DNA from: Meira nashicola
Taxonomy: Eukaryota; Basidiomycota; Exobasidiomycetes; Exobasidiales; Brachybasidiaceae
Direction of reading: 5' to 3'
NCBI GenBank assembly: GCA_001600355.1
Contig: BCJU01000002.1
Span: forward strand, 1,178,001-1,242,000
Length of the DNA: 64,000 bases
In this document: positions 47,763-58,388 of the stretch, piece after piece
How positions within the stretch are numbered: the stretch's first letter is position 1
Layout: every line of letters begins with the position of its first letter
The notes under the pieces: model-generated
What the model was told of the DNA's origin: nothing
The model's input: only the letters and a program-made list of their open reading frames with translations
Databases searched by the model: none
Program-made: the position numbers and the translations under genes

Positions 47763-48306
47763 AAATCTGTAAATGATACAATATCTACTTTATGACTTTT
47801 GAAATGCACATGTATTCTCTCTTCGAATTAGACTCCCGAACTTCTTCTCCACTACGATATGATCGGAGTTTTGTGCGTAGCTTTTACGCCGTAGCTGCTT
47901 TAGCCACGCACGCGTGTGTACTCCCTGTGTTGCGCGGGCGTTTTAAAATCTTCGCAGGGTGTATAGTCTAGATCTGTAGTCTGTTAGCCTGAATTTCTTC
48001 TTACAAAGTGTTTTTCTACATATTCACTGGCACTAACTTTTTTTTAGCCAGCACTTTTTGAGAACAAACGCGGACAAATGTCAATCCTACTTCTTCTCCT
48101 TAAGTTTCTCTTATACCAACAATACCCCTTATAGAGCTTGTAAAGAGGATAGGGTTGCTAGTCCATCACAAACACGATACCTTGACTCTTCTATTCTGGA
48201 TTCACATATCTACAAATCAGTCCTATACAGTTCAATCTCATTCAAGCCGCCACTACATTTACACTTTTTTTCTTCGGCAGAACCAGTCTCATAGAACCTC
48301 TTCAAC
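47763..48306. other. Intergenic spacer, eRF1 promoter
   Basis: 544 bp. It includes GCGGGCGT at 47934-47941 and an ACGCGTGTGTAC segment. The last 250 bp are CT-rich, consistent with the leader of a highly expressed gene. No gene seen. Confidence 0.55.
47934..47941. promoter_or_regulatory. Recurrent GCGGGCGT motif
   Basis: One of four exact intergenic copies (1827-1834, 31782-31789, 31846-31853, 47934-47941), with a near copy at 36961-36968. It is GC-rich within AT-rich spacers. It may be a C2H2 or other factor site, which is inferred from recurrence only. Confidence 0.4.
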
Positions 48307-49629
48307 ATGTCCGCTCCTGATGCAACAGCAGCAGAAAAGAATATCCAAATTTGGAAAATCAAAAAGTTGATCAAAAGTTTGGATAGTGCTCGAGGTGCAG
48401 GAACGAGTATGATTTCTTTAATTCTACCGCCAAGATCACAAATTGCACAAGCAAGTAATATGCTTACACAAGAATACGGTACAGCAAGTAACATCAAATC
48501 TCGTGTGAATAGATTATCAGTTTTAGCAGCAATCACTTCTACTCAACAACGTTTGAAGTTATACACCCGCGTTCCACCAAATGGCTTAGTCGTTTACTGT
48601 GGAACGATTTTAAACGATGAAGGAAAGGAAAAGAAAGTGAACTTTTCATTCGAACCTTTTAAACCGATCAATACTTCCCTCTATCTATGTGACAACAAGT
48701 TCCACACAGAAGCATTAGCAGAATTATTGGAAGATGATGCTCGTTTCGGTTTCATCGTTATGGATGGTAACGGTACTTTGTTCGGTATCCTTTCTGGAAA
48801 TACACGAACCGTTTTGCAAAAATTATCAGTCGATTTACCCAAAAAGCACGGTCGTGGTGGTCAATCAGCTTTGCGTTTCTCGCGTTTGCGTGAAGAAGCA
48901 AGACACAATTATGTTCGTAAGATTGCTGAATTAGCAACACAACATTTTGTCAGCGATAGCAAATGCAACGTAGCAGGTTTGGTATTAGCAGGTAGCGCTG
49001 ATTTCAAATCAGATCTTGGTCAATCCGACTTGTTTGATCAAAGATTGAGACCTAAAGTCGTTCAAACTGTAGATGTCTCTTATGGTGGTGAAAACGGATT
49101 CAATCAAGCTATCGAATTAGCAGCTGAATCACTACAAAATGTTAAATTCGTTCAAGAAAAACGTTTGATCCAGAAGTACTTTGACGAAATCAGTCAAGAG
49201 ACAGGCAAATACTGTTTCGGTATCGATGATACATTCAAAGCATTGGATTTGGGAGCAGTGGAGATTTTGATTGTTTGGGAAAATTTGGAGATCATGCGTT
49301 ATGTCTTGAAAGATTCAGAAGGATCCCAACACGTTTTAATGTTGACAAAAGAACAAGAGCAAGATCAAAGCAGATTTATCGATAAAGCAACCGGCGTCGA
49401 TATGGAACAAGTAGAAGAACCACAATCTTTGCTTGAATGGCTTGCCGAGAATTATCGTCAATACGGTACAAATCTCGAATTCGTTACCGATCGTAGTACC
49501 GAAGGTAACCAATACGTTCGTGGATTCGGTGGAATTGGTGGTATCTTACGATACAAAGTCGCATTTGAAGAATTGGCCGTTTACGAAGATGATGAAGATG
49601 AATTCATGTCTGATTCAGATGATGATTGA
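48307..49629 (+). CDS. SUP45: Translation termination factor eRF1
   Basis: 440 aa, intronless. Stop-codon recognition motifs in domain N are intact: [11 protein letters not shown] (NIKS) and YLCDNKF (YxCxxxF). Domain M carries the catalytic GGQ in [15 protein letters not shown]. Domain C ends in an acidic tail ([12 protein letters not shown]). Family knowledge: eRF1 enters the ribosomal A site with eRF3-GTP, reads all three stop codons and triggers peptide release. Intact NIKS and YxCxxxF fit use of the standard genetic code, which agrees with the ORFs here. It is tandem with Spt5 and convergent with the L31 gene. Confidence 0.97.
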   Translation: MSAPDATAAEKNIQIWKIKKLIKSLDSARGAGTSMISLILPPRSQIAQASNMLTQEYGTASNIKSRVNRLSVLAAITSTQQRLKLYTRVPPNGLVVYCGTILNDEGKEKKVNFSFEPFKPINTSLYLCDNKFHTEALAELLEDDARFGFIVMDGNGTLFGILSGNTRTVLQKLSVDLPKKHGRGGQSALRFSRLREEARHNYVRKIAELATQHFVSDSKCNVAGLVLAGSADFKSDLGQSDLFDQRLRPKVVQTVDVSYGGENGFNQAIELAAESLQNVKFVQEKRLIQKYFDEISQETGKYCFGIDDTFKALDLGAVEILIVWENLEIMRYVLKDSEGSQHVLMLTKEQEQDQSRFIDKATGVDMEQVEEPQSLLEWLAENYRQYGTNLEFVTDRSTEGNQYVRGFGGIGGILRYKVAFEELAVYEDDEDEFMSDSDDD

Positions 49630-50349
49630 CTTTACGCAAAGGCAGTTATGAAAACGTCCGTCATCAAATTCGGCCCGGAGATGTTTGAAAAAGATGGACG
49701 AAGCGTCCAAGAAGATATTGAGTCTGCTCCTTCATCATTTGATGAAAAGAGAGCATGTATGACAGCGCAGCCGCCTCAAGCGCAGTCTGACTACCTTATC
49801 TGGCGCTATCAAACATTGAAAGGCAGTAAGAATTTGAGCCGGGTTGGAAACATTTTCATAGTCTGCCTTTTGTGCTTTTTATGCACGCTTTCTCTTGCTG
49901 CCACCAACTCTTGGTCACGCCTCTCAAAGCGTTTCCTTAAGCTTGTGTTGGCAGCGTTGCAATGCGCACCTTGATGTATGAATGGGTTTGCCTCGCAATT
50001 TCATCCTTAGACTAATTGTAAGATTTGCCTAAGCAACAATAATAATATCTGTAAAATCATAGAAATTTGGAGGAGAGAAAATATTCTGAAATTATCACTT
50101 CCATTACTAAAACAAAGACATATCCGAGACTTAAGATGTTCTGAAGCCAAAATGAATGCGTATGTATGTATTGTCAGAATGACGTGAAAAGATGCTCAAT
50201 CATACAAGGACGACACTGCAATCCTAAAAAGGATGACGGGTCGCATAGATGTGTTTTTTGTGTGGTTATGATCCAGATGAATAAGTGGTATTTCATCGGA
50301 GAAACTAGTCCCCCCTTTCAACTGAACCTTAGCCGGGCGTGATGTACAT
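49630..50349. other. Convergent intergenic region after eRF1
   Basis: 720 bp. A 108-codon ORF (49648-49974, +) with one hydrophobic stretch begins 18 bp after the eRF1 stop codon. It is too close to have its own promoter and is regarded as 3' UTR. Nothing else recognised. Confidence 0.5.
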
Positions 50350-50718
50350 TTACTCTTGGTCAACAACAGTTGTTTGCAAACCGTGGAAGTTTGTGATGCC
50401 CACAATTGGGGTAGCGTAAACGTACAACTTCTCCTTGGCATCTTCGTCATCGTTACGTTTGCGTTCCAAACGAACTCTCAATCTTCTTGGGACACCACGG
50501 ATACCCAATTTCCAAACTTCTTGGTTCAATTTGGGGTCAACACGAACATCCTTAACACCCATTGCCTTTTGTGCAAATTTGACGACTTCCTTGACAGCCT
50601 TGGGAGCACGTTGCTTGAATTGGGTGTCGTGGACACGCTTGTGCAAGTGGATAGTGTAGTCACGAGTGACGACATCGTGAAGCGCAGAGCGCTTTTTTCC
50701 TTGTCCCTTGGGTGCCAT
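50350..50718 (-). CDS. RPL31: 60S ribosomal protein L31 (eL31)
   Basis: 122 aa, complete in one exon: [20 protein letters not shown], then [69 protein letters not shown], and [14 protein letters not shown]. Length and motifs match eukaryotic L31. Family knowledge: it lies near the peptide exit tunnel of the 60S subunit and contacts nascent-chain factors. Just upstream of the ATG the coding strand reads TTATACAG, a good 3' splice site. A GTAAGT donor lies about 430 bp further upstream, so a 5'-UTR intron is likely (separate entry). Confidence 0.96.
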   Translation of the reverse strand: MAPKGQGKKRSALHDVVTRDYTIHLHKRVHDTQFKQRAPKAVKEVVKFAQKAMGVKDVRVDPKLNQEVWKLGIRGVPRRLRVRLERKRNDDEDAKEKLYVYATPIVGITNFHGLQTTVVDQE

Positions 50719-51787
50719 TGTGATACTGTATAATGCGAGATAATCAAACGGTCAGTAAATCTGTCCTAGAAACTACAGTATGATGACGGTGAGTTCGAAT
50801 CGATAAGGAGAAGACATGTACGACGTTCGTATCGTTGTTTCAAGATGAGCAGGTGGATGTGCTATTGAAGAATTGTTGTGTGGTGCTGATTTGTTGGATT
50901 TCCTAGATGTCACGAATGCCGACCCACCACTACGTTACTTTGTAGTATATCATTACAGCTCTTCCCAATGTCGATCGGATCTTGAGACTTCTAGTCTATG
51001 GTCGTTATTGATCTCTTTCGTAATGCACTTCCTCTTCCCTTCATAAGATACCGCAATATCGTTCAATGGTCGAATACGATCTGGCATGTCTCCTCCTCAC
51101 TCTCCTATCTCATGTCGTATTTCCCATCTCTGCAACAAATACTTACATTGATCGATTGGTGATGGCAAGGATACGGTAGAAAGCAAGATTGATGATGCAA
51201 ATACTACAAGCAATATCGAAAATAGAAAGAAGCCTCTGTCAAATATTCCAAGCGCGCAGGCTCTAAAGGCGTACGCTTCAATCTCACAAACGCAGTAGCA
51301 AGGCAGGCTCAGGCTTTAATCCTCAATCTGCTCAAGCTATAGAGGCAGATTGGGCAAGAGCACAGCGTATTTTCGATACAGACACGCGCAAATCCAGCCG
51401 CTGCAAGCAAGACTGGAAATTCCAAAAATTATAGTAAGAGCACGTGAGTATACCGCAGAGTCAATATTTCAATTAACATTCTTGCTTAAGTCAGCTTGAA
51501 GAGGTCGAGAATTTGAGACGCGTTCAACAATCAATTTTGGCAGTCGGCCGAATCTCACCAACAAATTATCGCAGGAAGCTACTGTAAGCAGGCGGCACCC
51601 TAAGATATTCCCCGCTTTTCGTTTTTGTATGTGAGAGAATTAGTACACTTTATGTAATCAGAAAACACATTTATCCACTTCGCTTTGTTTATGGACATCA
51701 AGGACACCTTATTAGAATCGATCAACCTTTACAGCATATATTCGTGATAATTGTAAAAGTGCTACAAAAGATTATTATACCATCACC
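50719..51787. other. Long 5' region of L31 (about 1.07 kb)
   Basis: It holds the putative L31 leader intron, upstream exon and promoter, including CACGTG near 51440. The DLH 3' end borders it. No ORF of note. No convincing box C/D snoRNA on the minus strand. Confidence 0.5.
50726..51146 (-). other. Probable 5'-UTR intron of L31
   Basis: On the minus strand, GTAAGTATTTG starts at 51146 and TTATACAG ends at 50726, 7 nt upstream of the L31 ATG. The 421-nt length exceeds the coding introns here (64-97 nt). Ribosomal-protein genes of fungi often carry such leader introns. No transcript evidence was available. Confidence 0.45.
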
Positions 51788-52624
51788 TCAAGAAGATAAT
51801 TCGAGAGAAAAGAAAGAGATCGCTTCCAATGCAGCATGAGCCATTGCTTTAGCAGAATAAGGATTAGTTTCATCACCTTTAATTGCCCATCCATGTGAAA
51901 CGAAAGGATAATAACTTTGACGAATGAAAACACCTTTTTCTGCTAATTTTTCCCATTCCAATTTAGCAGCTTCTTGTTTGTCTTTTCCGAACATTGGATC
52001 ATGTTGACAACACATAAACAATCCTGGCTTTTCTAAATTTTGAAAATCTGTTGATTCGATTAAAGATGGATGAGCGAATGCGACTGCATCAATTTGTGAA
52101 GAACCTGCTTCTTTTGAACCAAGTTTGACCGAACCTACTGCACCCCAACAAAATCCAATAGAACCAATCTTTTTTGCACTTGGTTGTGCTTTACGAATTT
52201 CATCTACAACTGGTGGAAAACGATCGTAATTTCTTGGTGGGAAATTTTTGAGTAATTCAGGAACAGCTTTACTTCTATCAAAGTTTGAATTTGATTCTTG
52301 TTGTTTTTGTAAGTCTTGTCCATCAAAGAAATCAGGAACGTAAACTCTTGCACCAATTGATTCAGCGTATTTGTCTGCCAACAAACGTGTATTGATCAAT
52401 GTCTTGCCAAATACATCAGGAATGATCAAGATGGCTTTATCAGCTGTTTCTGATCCTGTAATGTAGGTGTCTAAACCTGCAAATTTAGTCTCATGACCGA
52501 CAGGCTTTCCACTGTGGTAGCTGGTCTGAGGAGGGTGTAAAATTGTAATAATGTCAACAATGCATTCATTGTCATTGAATCGTCAAAAACTCACTTTAAT
52601 GCAACAATCGAAGCTTGGTGCCAT
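51788..52624 (-). CDS. Dienelactone hydrolase family protein, two exons
   Basis: Complement of join(51788..52525, 52595..52624), 255 aa. Exon 1 encodes only MAPSFDCCIK. The 69-nt intron (GTGAGT...CTCAG) falls between codons. Exon 2 continues TSYHSGKPVGHETKFAGL. The alpha/beta hydrolase features are IIPDVFGKT, GFCWGAVGSVKLG (nucleophile Cys in GxCxG, as in dienelactone hydrolase) and SHGWAIKGDE (His). Family knowledge: DLH-type hydrolases open dienelactones in aromatic catabolism, but most fungal members, such as yeast Aim2, have unknown substrates. The Asp of the triad is probably in CCQHDPMFGKD. The 3' end is 1 kb from L31. Confidence 0.88.
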
Positions 52625-52945
52625 TTTTTGAATCTTATATGATACTTATGATAGTCAAAAAGAGAGAAGCAAGAAAGAACAAATCCTTCATCAATGTCAT
52701 GTCAGCTCTGGTAACGCTCAGATCAGTGTTCAACACACAAACCGTTTTAACGGCCGATAGATTAGTGTACCAATGTGGAGTATTTTTCGGCTTTAAGGCT
52801 TTTGCATATTTCGGCAAGCCAAATCTAGTGTGTTTTCGGAAATAATTTATCGGAAAAGCCTCAACGAAGAAGGAGCCTTAATAAAGATTACATTTTTCTA
52901 GAAGATCACATTTGATCATTATTGGATTGAAAGCAATAAACACTA
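52625..52945. other. Short intergenic spacer
   Basis: 321 bp between the DLH start and the Nte1 3' end. AT-rich. No feature recognised. Confidence 0.5.
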
Positions 52946-55900
52946 TTATACACTATTTCTCCTTGCAGCTGTTCCGCGTTGACGTCTCTTTTGAATTTCT
53001 TCTTGCTTACTTTCCGATTCTTCAAATGCAGAAGGTAGTTTACCTTCTTTTTCCCATTCTATCAAAGCAGCACGTGCTGCCGTATATCCAATCTGTTCTG
53101 TATCGTCAAAAAAGTTAAATGCCATCGTTCCTATATGTTCAACTGGCATTCGTAAATATAAACAGTCTTTCGTTCGAATTGCTTCTTGTAAATCGGCAAC
53201 AGAGGCTGCGTATGTTAAACGACCTTGAATATCCGTTACCGAAGGAATACTGCGAGCATAAGACCATGGATTATATCGATTTATCGCAACCCACCAACCT
53301 GATAACGTATCTCCATAAGGAGCCATTGGGCTTGTATCATCAATCGAACCAACGTCAACAGCAAATACATGTCTTGCTCCCATTGCAAACATGACTGAAA
53401 CAGGTAAATTGGATAAGTATCCTCCATCTACGAGCATATGTCCATCATCCACCAAAGGGGGTAACAATCCGGCCAAAGTCATACTGGCACGTATATATCG
53501 CCATGCATATCCACTCGTATGAACTTCCATACGACTCCAAGTGATATTTGTCGTATTGCAAAAGAATGGTAACCACATATCTTCAATATGTGTTTCACCA
53601 ATCGCTTTGAAAACACCTCGATTAAATTCAAATCCTGTCGTATAGCTCACCGTGGGCCAAGTAAGATCCAAAACGAATCTCCAAAGACTTGCCATTCGTC
53701 CAGCAAACTTTTTCACGCGTCCGAATGAACTTACTGTTTCAGCATGTTTGGCATACAATCCACCAACTAAACTTCCTATACTTGTTCCACCAACCATATC
53801 TACAGGTATACCGCTCTCTTCCAATGCTCGCAAGAAACCAACATGACTGATACCTCTTGCACCTCCTCCACCAAGCACAACTCCAATACTTTTACCACAT
53901 AACCTTCTTGCTAAACGTGCGAAATCGCTACTTTGATGTGATCGACCAACGATTGGTTGACCAGAATTGCCACGATAGCGTAACAAGGACATTTCCAATT
54001 TCGCTTTCAGATTACGTAATGCTTTCACTGGTGTTGGATCACCAAAAGGAGTAGGTACGTTAAAAGAAGCACGCGATCCATGTGCCAAACCAGGCAATTC
54101 TACATGATGATGAGATGCGATCCAAGGTCTTGTTCGAAGCCATTCACGTGTAGATCCAGGTGGAACGCTTCTTTCAGGATGTAATAAAACCAACTCTTTT
54201 CTAGCCGTTGTCTTGATACCGAGTAAGAGACGTTCATACTCTCCCATCGTTGGATCATCACCAAAGCCAACTAATAAGATGCAATCCGCTTGACGAATAC
54301 TCGTTTGCGTCCATGGACTACTGACAGATGTATCAACAACGTACAAAACTAATCTATGCTTTTGTTCTTGTTCAGCTAACCAACCTGCCAATTTTAACTT
54401 TCCCATCCTGTTGAATGCATGTCTTCCTAAAACGCTCATTACAATGCTATGATTCAAAAATGCAGTAGATCCACCAATTGTATCGTCAAATGCTTGCTGT
54501 AATCGGTTTGAGAAATCAACCACAGGAACTTGTCTTGTTACAGGTACGATGGCAACCGTTTTCAAATTGTGATTATTTCTACCTAAATCTGGCAAACCAG
54601 GTACAGGAGCTCTAATCAAAGAAGCATGTTGACCTTTACTACGATCCATCTCATCACGAACTCGTTTTGCAATAATGCGTGAAATTTGAATAGTAATGGC
54701 CGGGTGGCGAACAGAAATTGCATTGAATAACGTCATTGGCATTTTGACCAATTCTGAATCACGAATTGCGTGTAATGTCTTTCTTCTTGGCGAGCGAGTG
54801 ATTACATCTAATTCACCAACACTATCTCCTTGACCGTGTTCGCTCAGAACATCCACACCGCTCTCTCCTCTCTCAGTGATGGATCGTAAACGACCATTGA
54901 TAACGATATAAAAGCTATCTGCTGCATCGCCTTCACGGAAAATCACTTGACCTGCATTAACTTGTTGCCAATCCAAAGCAGAATCAATGTGAAGGATTAA
55001 AGGTGAAAGCAAGCTTAACAATCTCTTACACAACGTCAACATCACAATCGGCTTACGCTCCATCATTCGTTCCAATGCGCGAGCAGGAAGAAAGCCGACG
55101 TATACATCCGTCTTTGCACGAACATCGACATAGCTGACAGATCCCAAAAGGCTGGAAAGATAGCCTGCAAGACCACCCCGACCTACAGTATACAAAGGTC
55201 TCTGTCCTCGCTTATTTTGGAGGAAAGCTGCAGCTTCGGCAATATCTTGAGCAATTTTTCCACCCTTTGTTCGCAAATTGGCTGTCCTTCGGCCGTCTGA
55301 AGTACCATCAAGCGCATTCCCGACTGATGGCGAAACTGAAGGACCTTCGCGAGTACTTGTTCGTGCTGGTGCAGGTGATTGTTTGGCAGGTTTGTTGGAT
55401 GGTTTGGAGGGATTCGGTGCTTTGTTGGTATTGGATGAAGCATTTTTTGAAGTGGCATCCCCTGTGCCTTTGCTCAAATTGCGTGCTTCCTCTTCTTCAT
55501 CATCCGTAGGTGGCACGATAACATCCAAAAATCCATCAATAACGTAAAACAGACCTGCATGTCTATCTCCTGCTCGAGCAAGTACGCTACCTGCCTCAAA
55601 GAAGCGGATATCTACCTCATTCTCTAGCTCAAGATGTTGAAGATTGGCCAGATTGCTGCTATGACCCGTTATACTACTTTCATCATCGTACATAGCTGCA
55701 TCGAGCATGCTTAAAGTTCCAAAAGCAGACTTGAAAACACTTCTTTGTAAATGATCCTGGGCATTAAGGTATGGTGAAGCTTGCATACTCATTATCGGCG
55801 AAGAAGGTGCTTGAGCCAAACCAATACTCTTTGCAATACAATTCATCACCTCATCACGTAAGTCAGTCGCGCCGAGCTGATCTGAGCCTCCGAATAGTGG

Positions 55901-58024
55901 CTCGTCCTCGTCTATACGTCCAGAGTACTTTGGAGCGGTCTTCAAGGGCGATGAATCAGCTTCTTCCTCATTTTTATGCAAATTCAATGGCCTTGTATTG
56001 GTCGAAGCAACAAAAGATCCCAGAGAATCACGATGTCTGCTGGTTTTGGGTCTATCTTTAGCCGATGATCCCACAAAGTCACTATAAGGCGATCCCGGTC
56101 TACCTCCAGAATCCTGATTTCCTGTCATACTTAACAGATCGCCTGGTCCGACAGAAGTACGTGAGATTGGTGTCCGTACTGGAAGATCAGGATGACCCCA
56201 AGGTGTTTGCGGCAATTTTCCAGTACCCTTCTCTTGCGCGATCACAACACTTGACTTCCTTTCTTGGGGCGCGTGAGGTTGTATGATGGTTTGATCAGAT
56301 ACATTCATTGATCTATCTCTCCCTATCTTGGGTTCATTTCCTGTTTGAGAAAAATAGTCCTCCTGTCGACCTTCATGTCGCTTGGAAGGTTCTGGCAAGA
56401 ATCGTTGTCGTAATCTTTCAATTCCACCTTGCTCGTAAAAAGAGGAGGGTAATGGATAACAAGCTAATTCGTTAATATGCTTTTCTGTTCTCATCACTTC
56501 TTTCGTCAAGCCTAAATATTTGTGAGCTGTATGAAAGGTCACACGTGAAAGACGAGTAAGAATGACTTGAACAATATGTGCTGCTGCATTAGGATATCTT
56601 TTGGTAAGCCTCTTGAATGCAGCTCCTGGTAAGACGGCCAAAGTGGTATCAACTGTCGCTCTGCCGATCGTTCCTAAGCCCTCTTGGCCAGAATAATAGC
56701 GCTCCTCGCTCATTTTGCGCGAATCACCTACACCAGCACCTCCTCCTGCCATTCCATTAGTTTGCATGCCTGCTCCAGAATATCCTGATAAAATTGATCC
56801 TGGTGTTGTAGGCCTACCATTTTCAAAAGTTGCTTGGGAGACTGTCCTACCTCGCAACATCTGAGGTGAGGTTGCACCAAAATCCATCTTGCTCGTCGAT
56901 CCTGGTGTAGTTACAGCACCTGTGGAGGAAGCAGAAAAGTGCGGAAAAGGTGCACTTTCTTGTGCTGGTGGTAGCAAGTCACTTGGACCAATATTTGTAT
57001 CATCTGCTTGGTGTATGGTAGTGGCATCGTCAGTCGATGAAGTTGTTTTTGTGCGACGATGATTGTTGAGAAAGCCATCTTCGAATATTGGTGATGATCC
57101 CATAGCGTTTGGAATATTTCTAAGTGTTGCTGAATTCAATTGTAATTGACTGTGTCCCGGTCTGAACACGCCACTTGCACTAGATGATCCTGAGCTCGAT
57201 TGCATTACAGCTTGTGCTTCATCACTGTTTGTCTTTTGTGTTCGACTGCTACGTCTTCGTATACCTGACATGCCTGCCGTACCATCACTGTTAAGATGGG
57301 ATGGTGTCCTGTATGCTTCATCGTCTGTTGATCCGACTGCCAATTTGACATCCTCTGTGAATAAACGCAAGATAGTGAATAAGCTACTCAATGTACCTCC
57401 ACTTTGTACCTCATTCAAAAGTTGTACGCCAGTATACTCCTCATCATCAGTGTCCACATTTGCCTTATTGGATGCATCATGAGCAAAGACTTGAACATTT
57501 CCGTCGATGACAATAAAGAAAGATGAATCATTATCCAATGAAATACTGTCACCTGCCACTAATCTACGTGTTTGTAAATGTCTTGCTAATTCGTGAAATA
57601 CAGGCTTTTCCAAGAATCCAAAAATTCTGATTGCCTGTAAAAAATCGTCTAGATAATTGTGAAAATTTCCTCGATCATTATCATCACTTCCTCTAGCAAC
57701 GTCTGGATTAAGATTAAATCCTTCATCTTTCACTAAAGGTTCTTCGCGTAATCTTTCATATCTATTGAGATAACGATATCTCATCCAAATGAATCCAGCG
57801 ATCAATAAGCTGATAAATAGAAAGAACAACGATGGAAAGTTGAGTTGTAGAGTGAAGGAGTAATGTAAGATTGCATATACTGTCGAAGGAACAGTGACCG
57901 AACTGAATCGAACGATTGCTGCTACTAATTGCAAAGTGGCCACCACCACTTGACCTAATCCATCAAATAGAGCTCCTATAGGATGCCTGCCCCGTAGAGA
58001 CAGAACATCATCCACTTCTACCAT
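52946..58024 (-). CDS. NTE1: Lysophospholipase Nte1 (neuropathy-target-esterase family)
   Basis: 1692 aa, intronless. N-terminal hydrophobic segments (about 20-85) anchor it to the ER. Cyclic-nucleotide-binding-like domains are recognisable near 130-220 (LVAGDSISLDNDSSFFIVIDG), 805-870 (FFEAGSVLARAGDRHAGLFYVIDG) and 1010-1130 (NAGQVIFREGDAADSFYIVINGRL). Long disordered linkers separate them. The patatin domain is near 1380-1545: GVVLGGGGARGISHVGFL (oxyanion hole), GGTSIGSLVGG (GxSxG Ser) and LVDGGYLSNLPV (catalytic Asp). Family knowledge: it deacylates phosphatidylcholine to glycerophosphocholine at the ER. Catalytic residues are intact. The linkers probably explain its greater length than yeast Nte1. 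It shares a 364-bp divergent promoter with Elp1. Confidence 0.95.
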   Translation of the reverse strand: MVEVDDVLSLRGRHPIGALFDGLGQVVVATLQLVAAIVRFSSVTVPSTVYAILHYSFTLQLNFPSLFFLFISLLIAGFIWMRYRYLNRYERLREEPLVKDEGFNLNPDVARGSDDNDRGNFHNYLDDFLQAIRIFGFLEKPVFHELARHLQTRRLVAGDSISLDNDSSFFIVIDGNVQVFAHDASNKANVDTDDEEYTGVQLLNEVQSGGTLSSLFTILRLFTEDVKLAVGSTDDEAYRTPSHLNSDGTAGMSGIRRRSSRTQKTNSDEAQAVMQSSSGSSSASGVFRPGHSQLQLNSATLRNIPNAMGSSPIFEDGFLNNHRRTKTTSSTDDATTIHQADDTNIGPSDLLPPAQESAPFPHFSASSTGAVTTPGSTSKMDFGATSPQMLRGRTVSQATFENGRPTTPGSILSGYSGAGMQTNGMAGGGAGVGDSRKMSEERYYSGQEGLGTIGRATVDTTLAVLPGAAFKRLTKRYPNAAAHIVQVILTRLSRVTFHTAHKYLGLTKEVMRTEKHINELACYPLPSSFYEQGGIERLRQRFLPEPSKRHEGRQEDYFSQTGNEPKIGRDRSMNVSDQTIIQPHAPQERKSSVVIAQEKGTGKLPQTPWGHPDLPVRTPISRTSVGPGDLLSMTGNQDSGGRPGSPYSDFVGSSAKDRPKTSRHRDSLGSFVASTNTRPLNLHKNEEEADSSPLKTAPKYSGRIDEDEPLFGGSDQLGATDLRDEVMNCIAKSIGLAQAPSSPIMSMQASPYLNAQDHLQRSVFKSAFGTLSMLDAAMYDDESSITGHSSNLANLQHLELENEVDIRFFEAGSVLARAGDRHAGLFYVIDGFLDVIVPPTDDEEEEARNLSKGTGDATSKNASSNTNKAPNPSKPSNKPAKQSPAPARTSTREGPSVSPSVGNALDGTSDGRRTANLRTKGGKIAQDIAEAAAFLQNKRGQRPLYTVGRGGLAGYLSSLLGSVSYVDVRAKTDVYVGFLPARALERMMERKPIVMLTLCKRLLSLLSPLILHIDSALDWQQVNAGQVIFREGDAADSFYIVINGRLRSITERGESGVDVLSEHGQGDSVGELDVITRSPRRKTLHAIRDSELVKMPMTLFNAISVRHPAITIQISRIIAKRVRDEMDRSKGQHASLIRAPVPGLPDLGRNNHNLKTVAIVPVTRQVPVVDFSNRLQQAFDDTIGGSTAFLNHSIVMSVLGRHAFNRMGKLKLAGWLAEQEQKHRLVLYVVDTSVSSPWTQTSIRQADCILLVGFGDDPTMGEYERLLLGIKTTARKELVLLHPERSVPPGSTREWLRTRPWIASHHHVELPGLAHGSRASFNVPTPFGDPTPVKALRNLKAKLEMSLLRYRGNSGQPIVGRSHQSSDFARLARRLCGKSIGVVLGGGGARGISHVGFLRALEESGIPVDMVGGTSIGSLVGGLYAKHAETVSSFGRVKKFAGRMASLWRFVLDLTWPTVSYTTGFEFNRGVFKAIGETHIEDMWLPFFCNTTNITWSRMEVHTSGYAWRYIRASMTLAGLLPPLVDDGHMLVDGGYLSNLPVSVMFAMGARHVFAVDVGSIDDTSPMAPYGDTLSGWWVAINRYNPWSYARSIPSVTDIQGRLTYAASVADLQEAIRTKDCLYLRMPVEHIGTMAFNFFDDTEQIGYTAARAALIEWEKEGKLPSAFEESESKQEEIQKRRQRGTAARRNSV

Positions 58025-58388
58025 TGCAGAATTCAGAGATCGTGGTTGAATCTAAGAAGTAGGTGAAGTGTTGTTCTCCAAATTATGTACATAGCATAAA
58101 GGTGCGCTTCTCCTGTACGTGCACAGACAAGGGTCTCTCGCTCATGACCTAAATTAGCCTAGGGATTATTCAATACTGCCTAAAAAGAAACGCGCCGTCT
58201 GCATTCACGTGTGTAGGGCGAATTAAAGTTTTTGATCTTTACAGTAATGTACCCGACGGCGCAAAAAGTCTCTATTAATTTCCGACCGGAAATACAAACC
58301 AATTATCTTTTCATCACCACAATCATTAAAGCAAAGATTCCCTTTTTTTGACTTTTAAGAGGGCTTTGCAACCGTATACAGCGTCCTG
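58025..58388. promoter_or_regulatory. Divergent NTE1/ELP1 promoter region
   Basis: 364 bp between start codons. It includes CACGTG near 58207. No gene seen. Confidence 0.45.

Noticed and set aside
49648..49974. 108-codon ORF with a hydrophobic stretch after eRF1
   Set aside because: It starts 18 bp after the eRF1 stop codon and resembles no family I know. More likely 3' UTR, although a small membrane protein cannot be fully excluded.
50776..50892. Possible box C/D snoRNA (ATGATGA ... CTGA) on + strand
   Set aside because: It is on the strand opposite to the L31 intron, and no terminal stem flanks the boxes.
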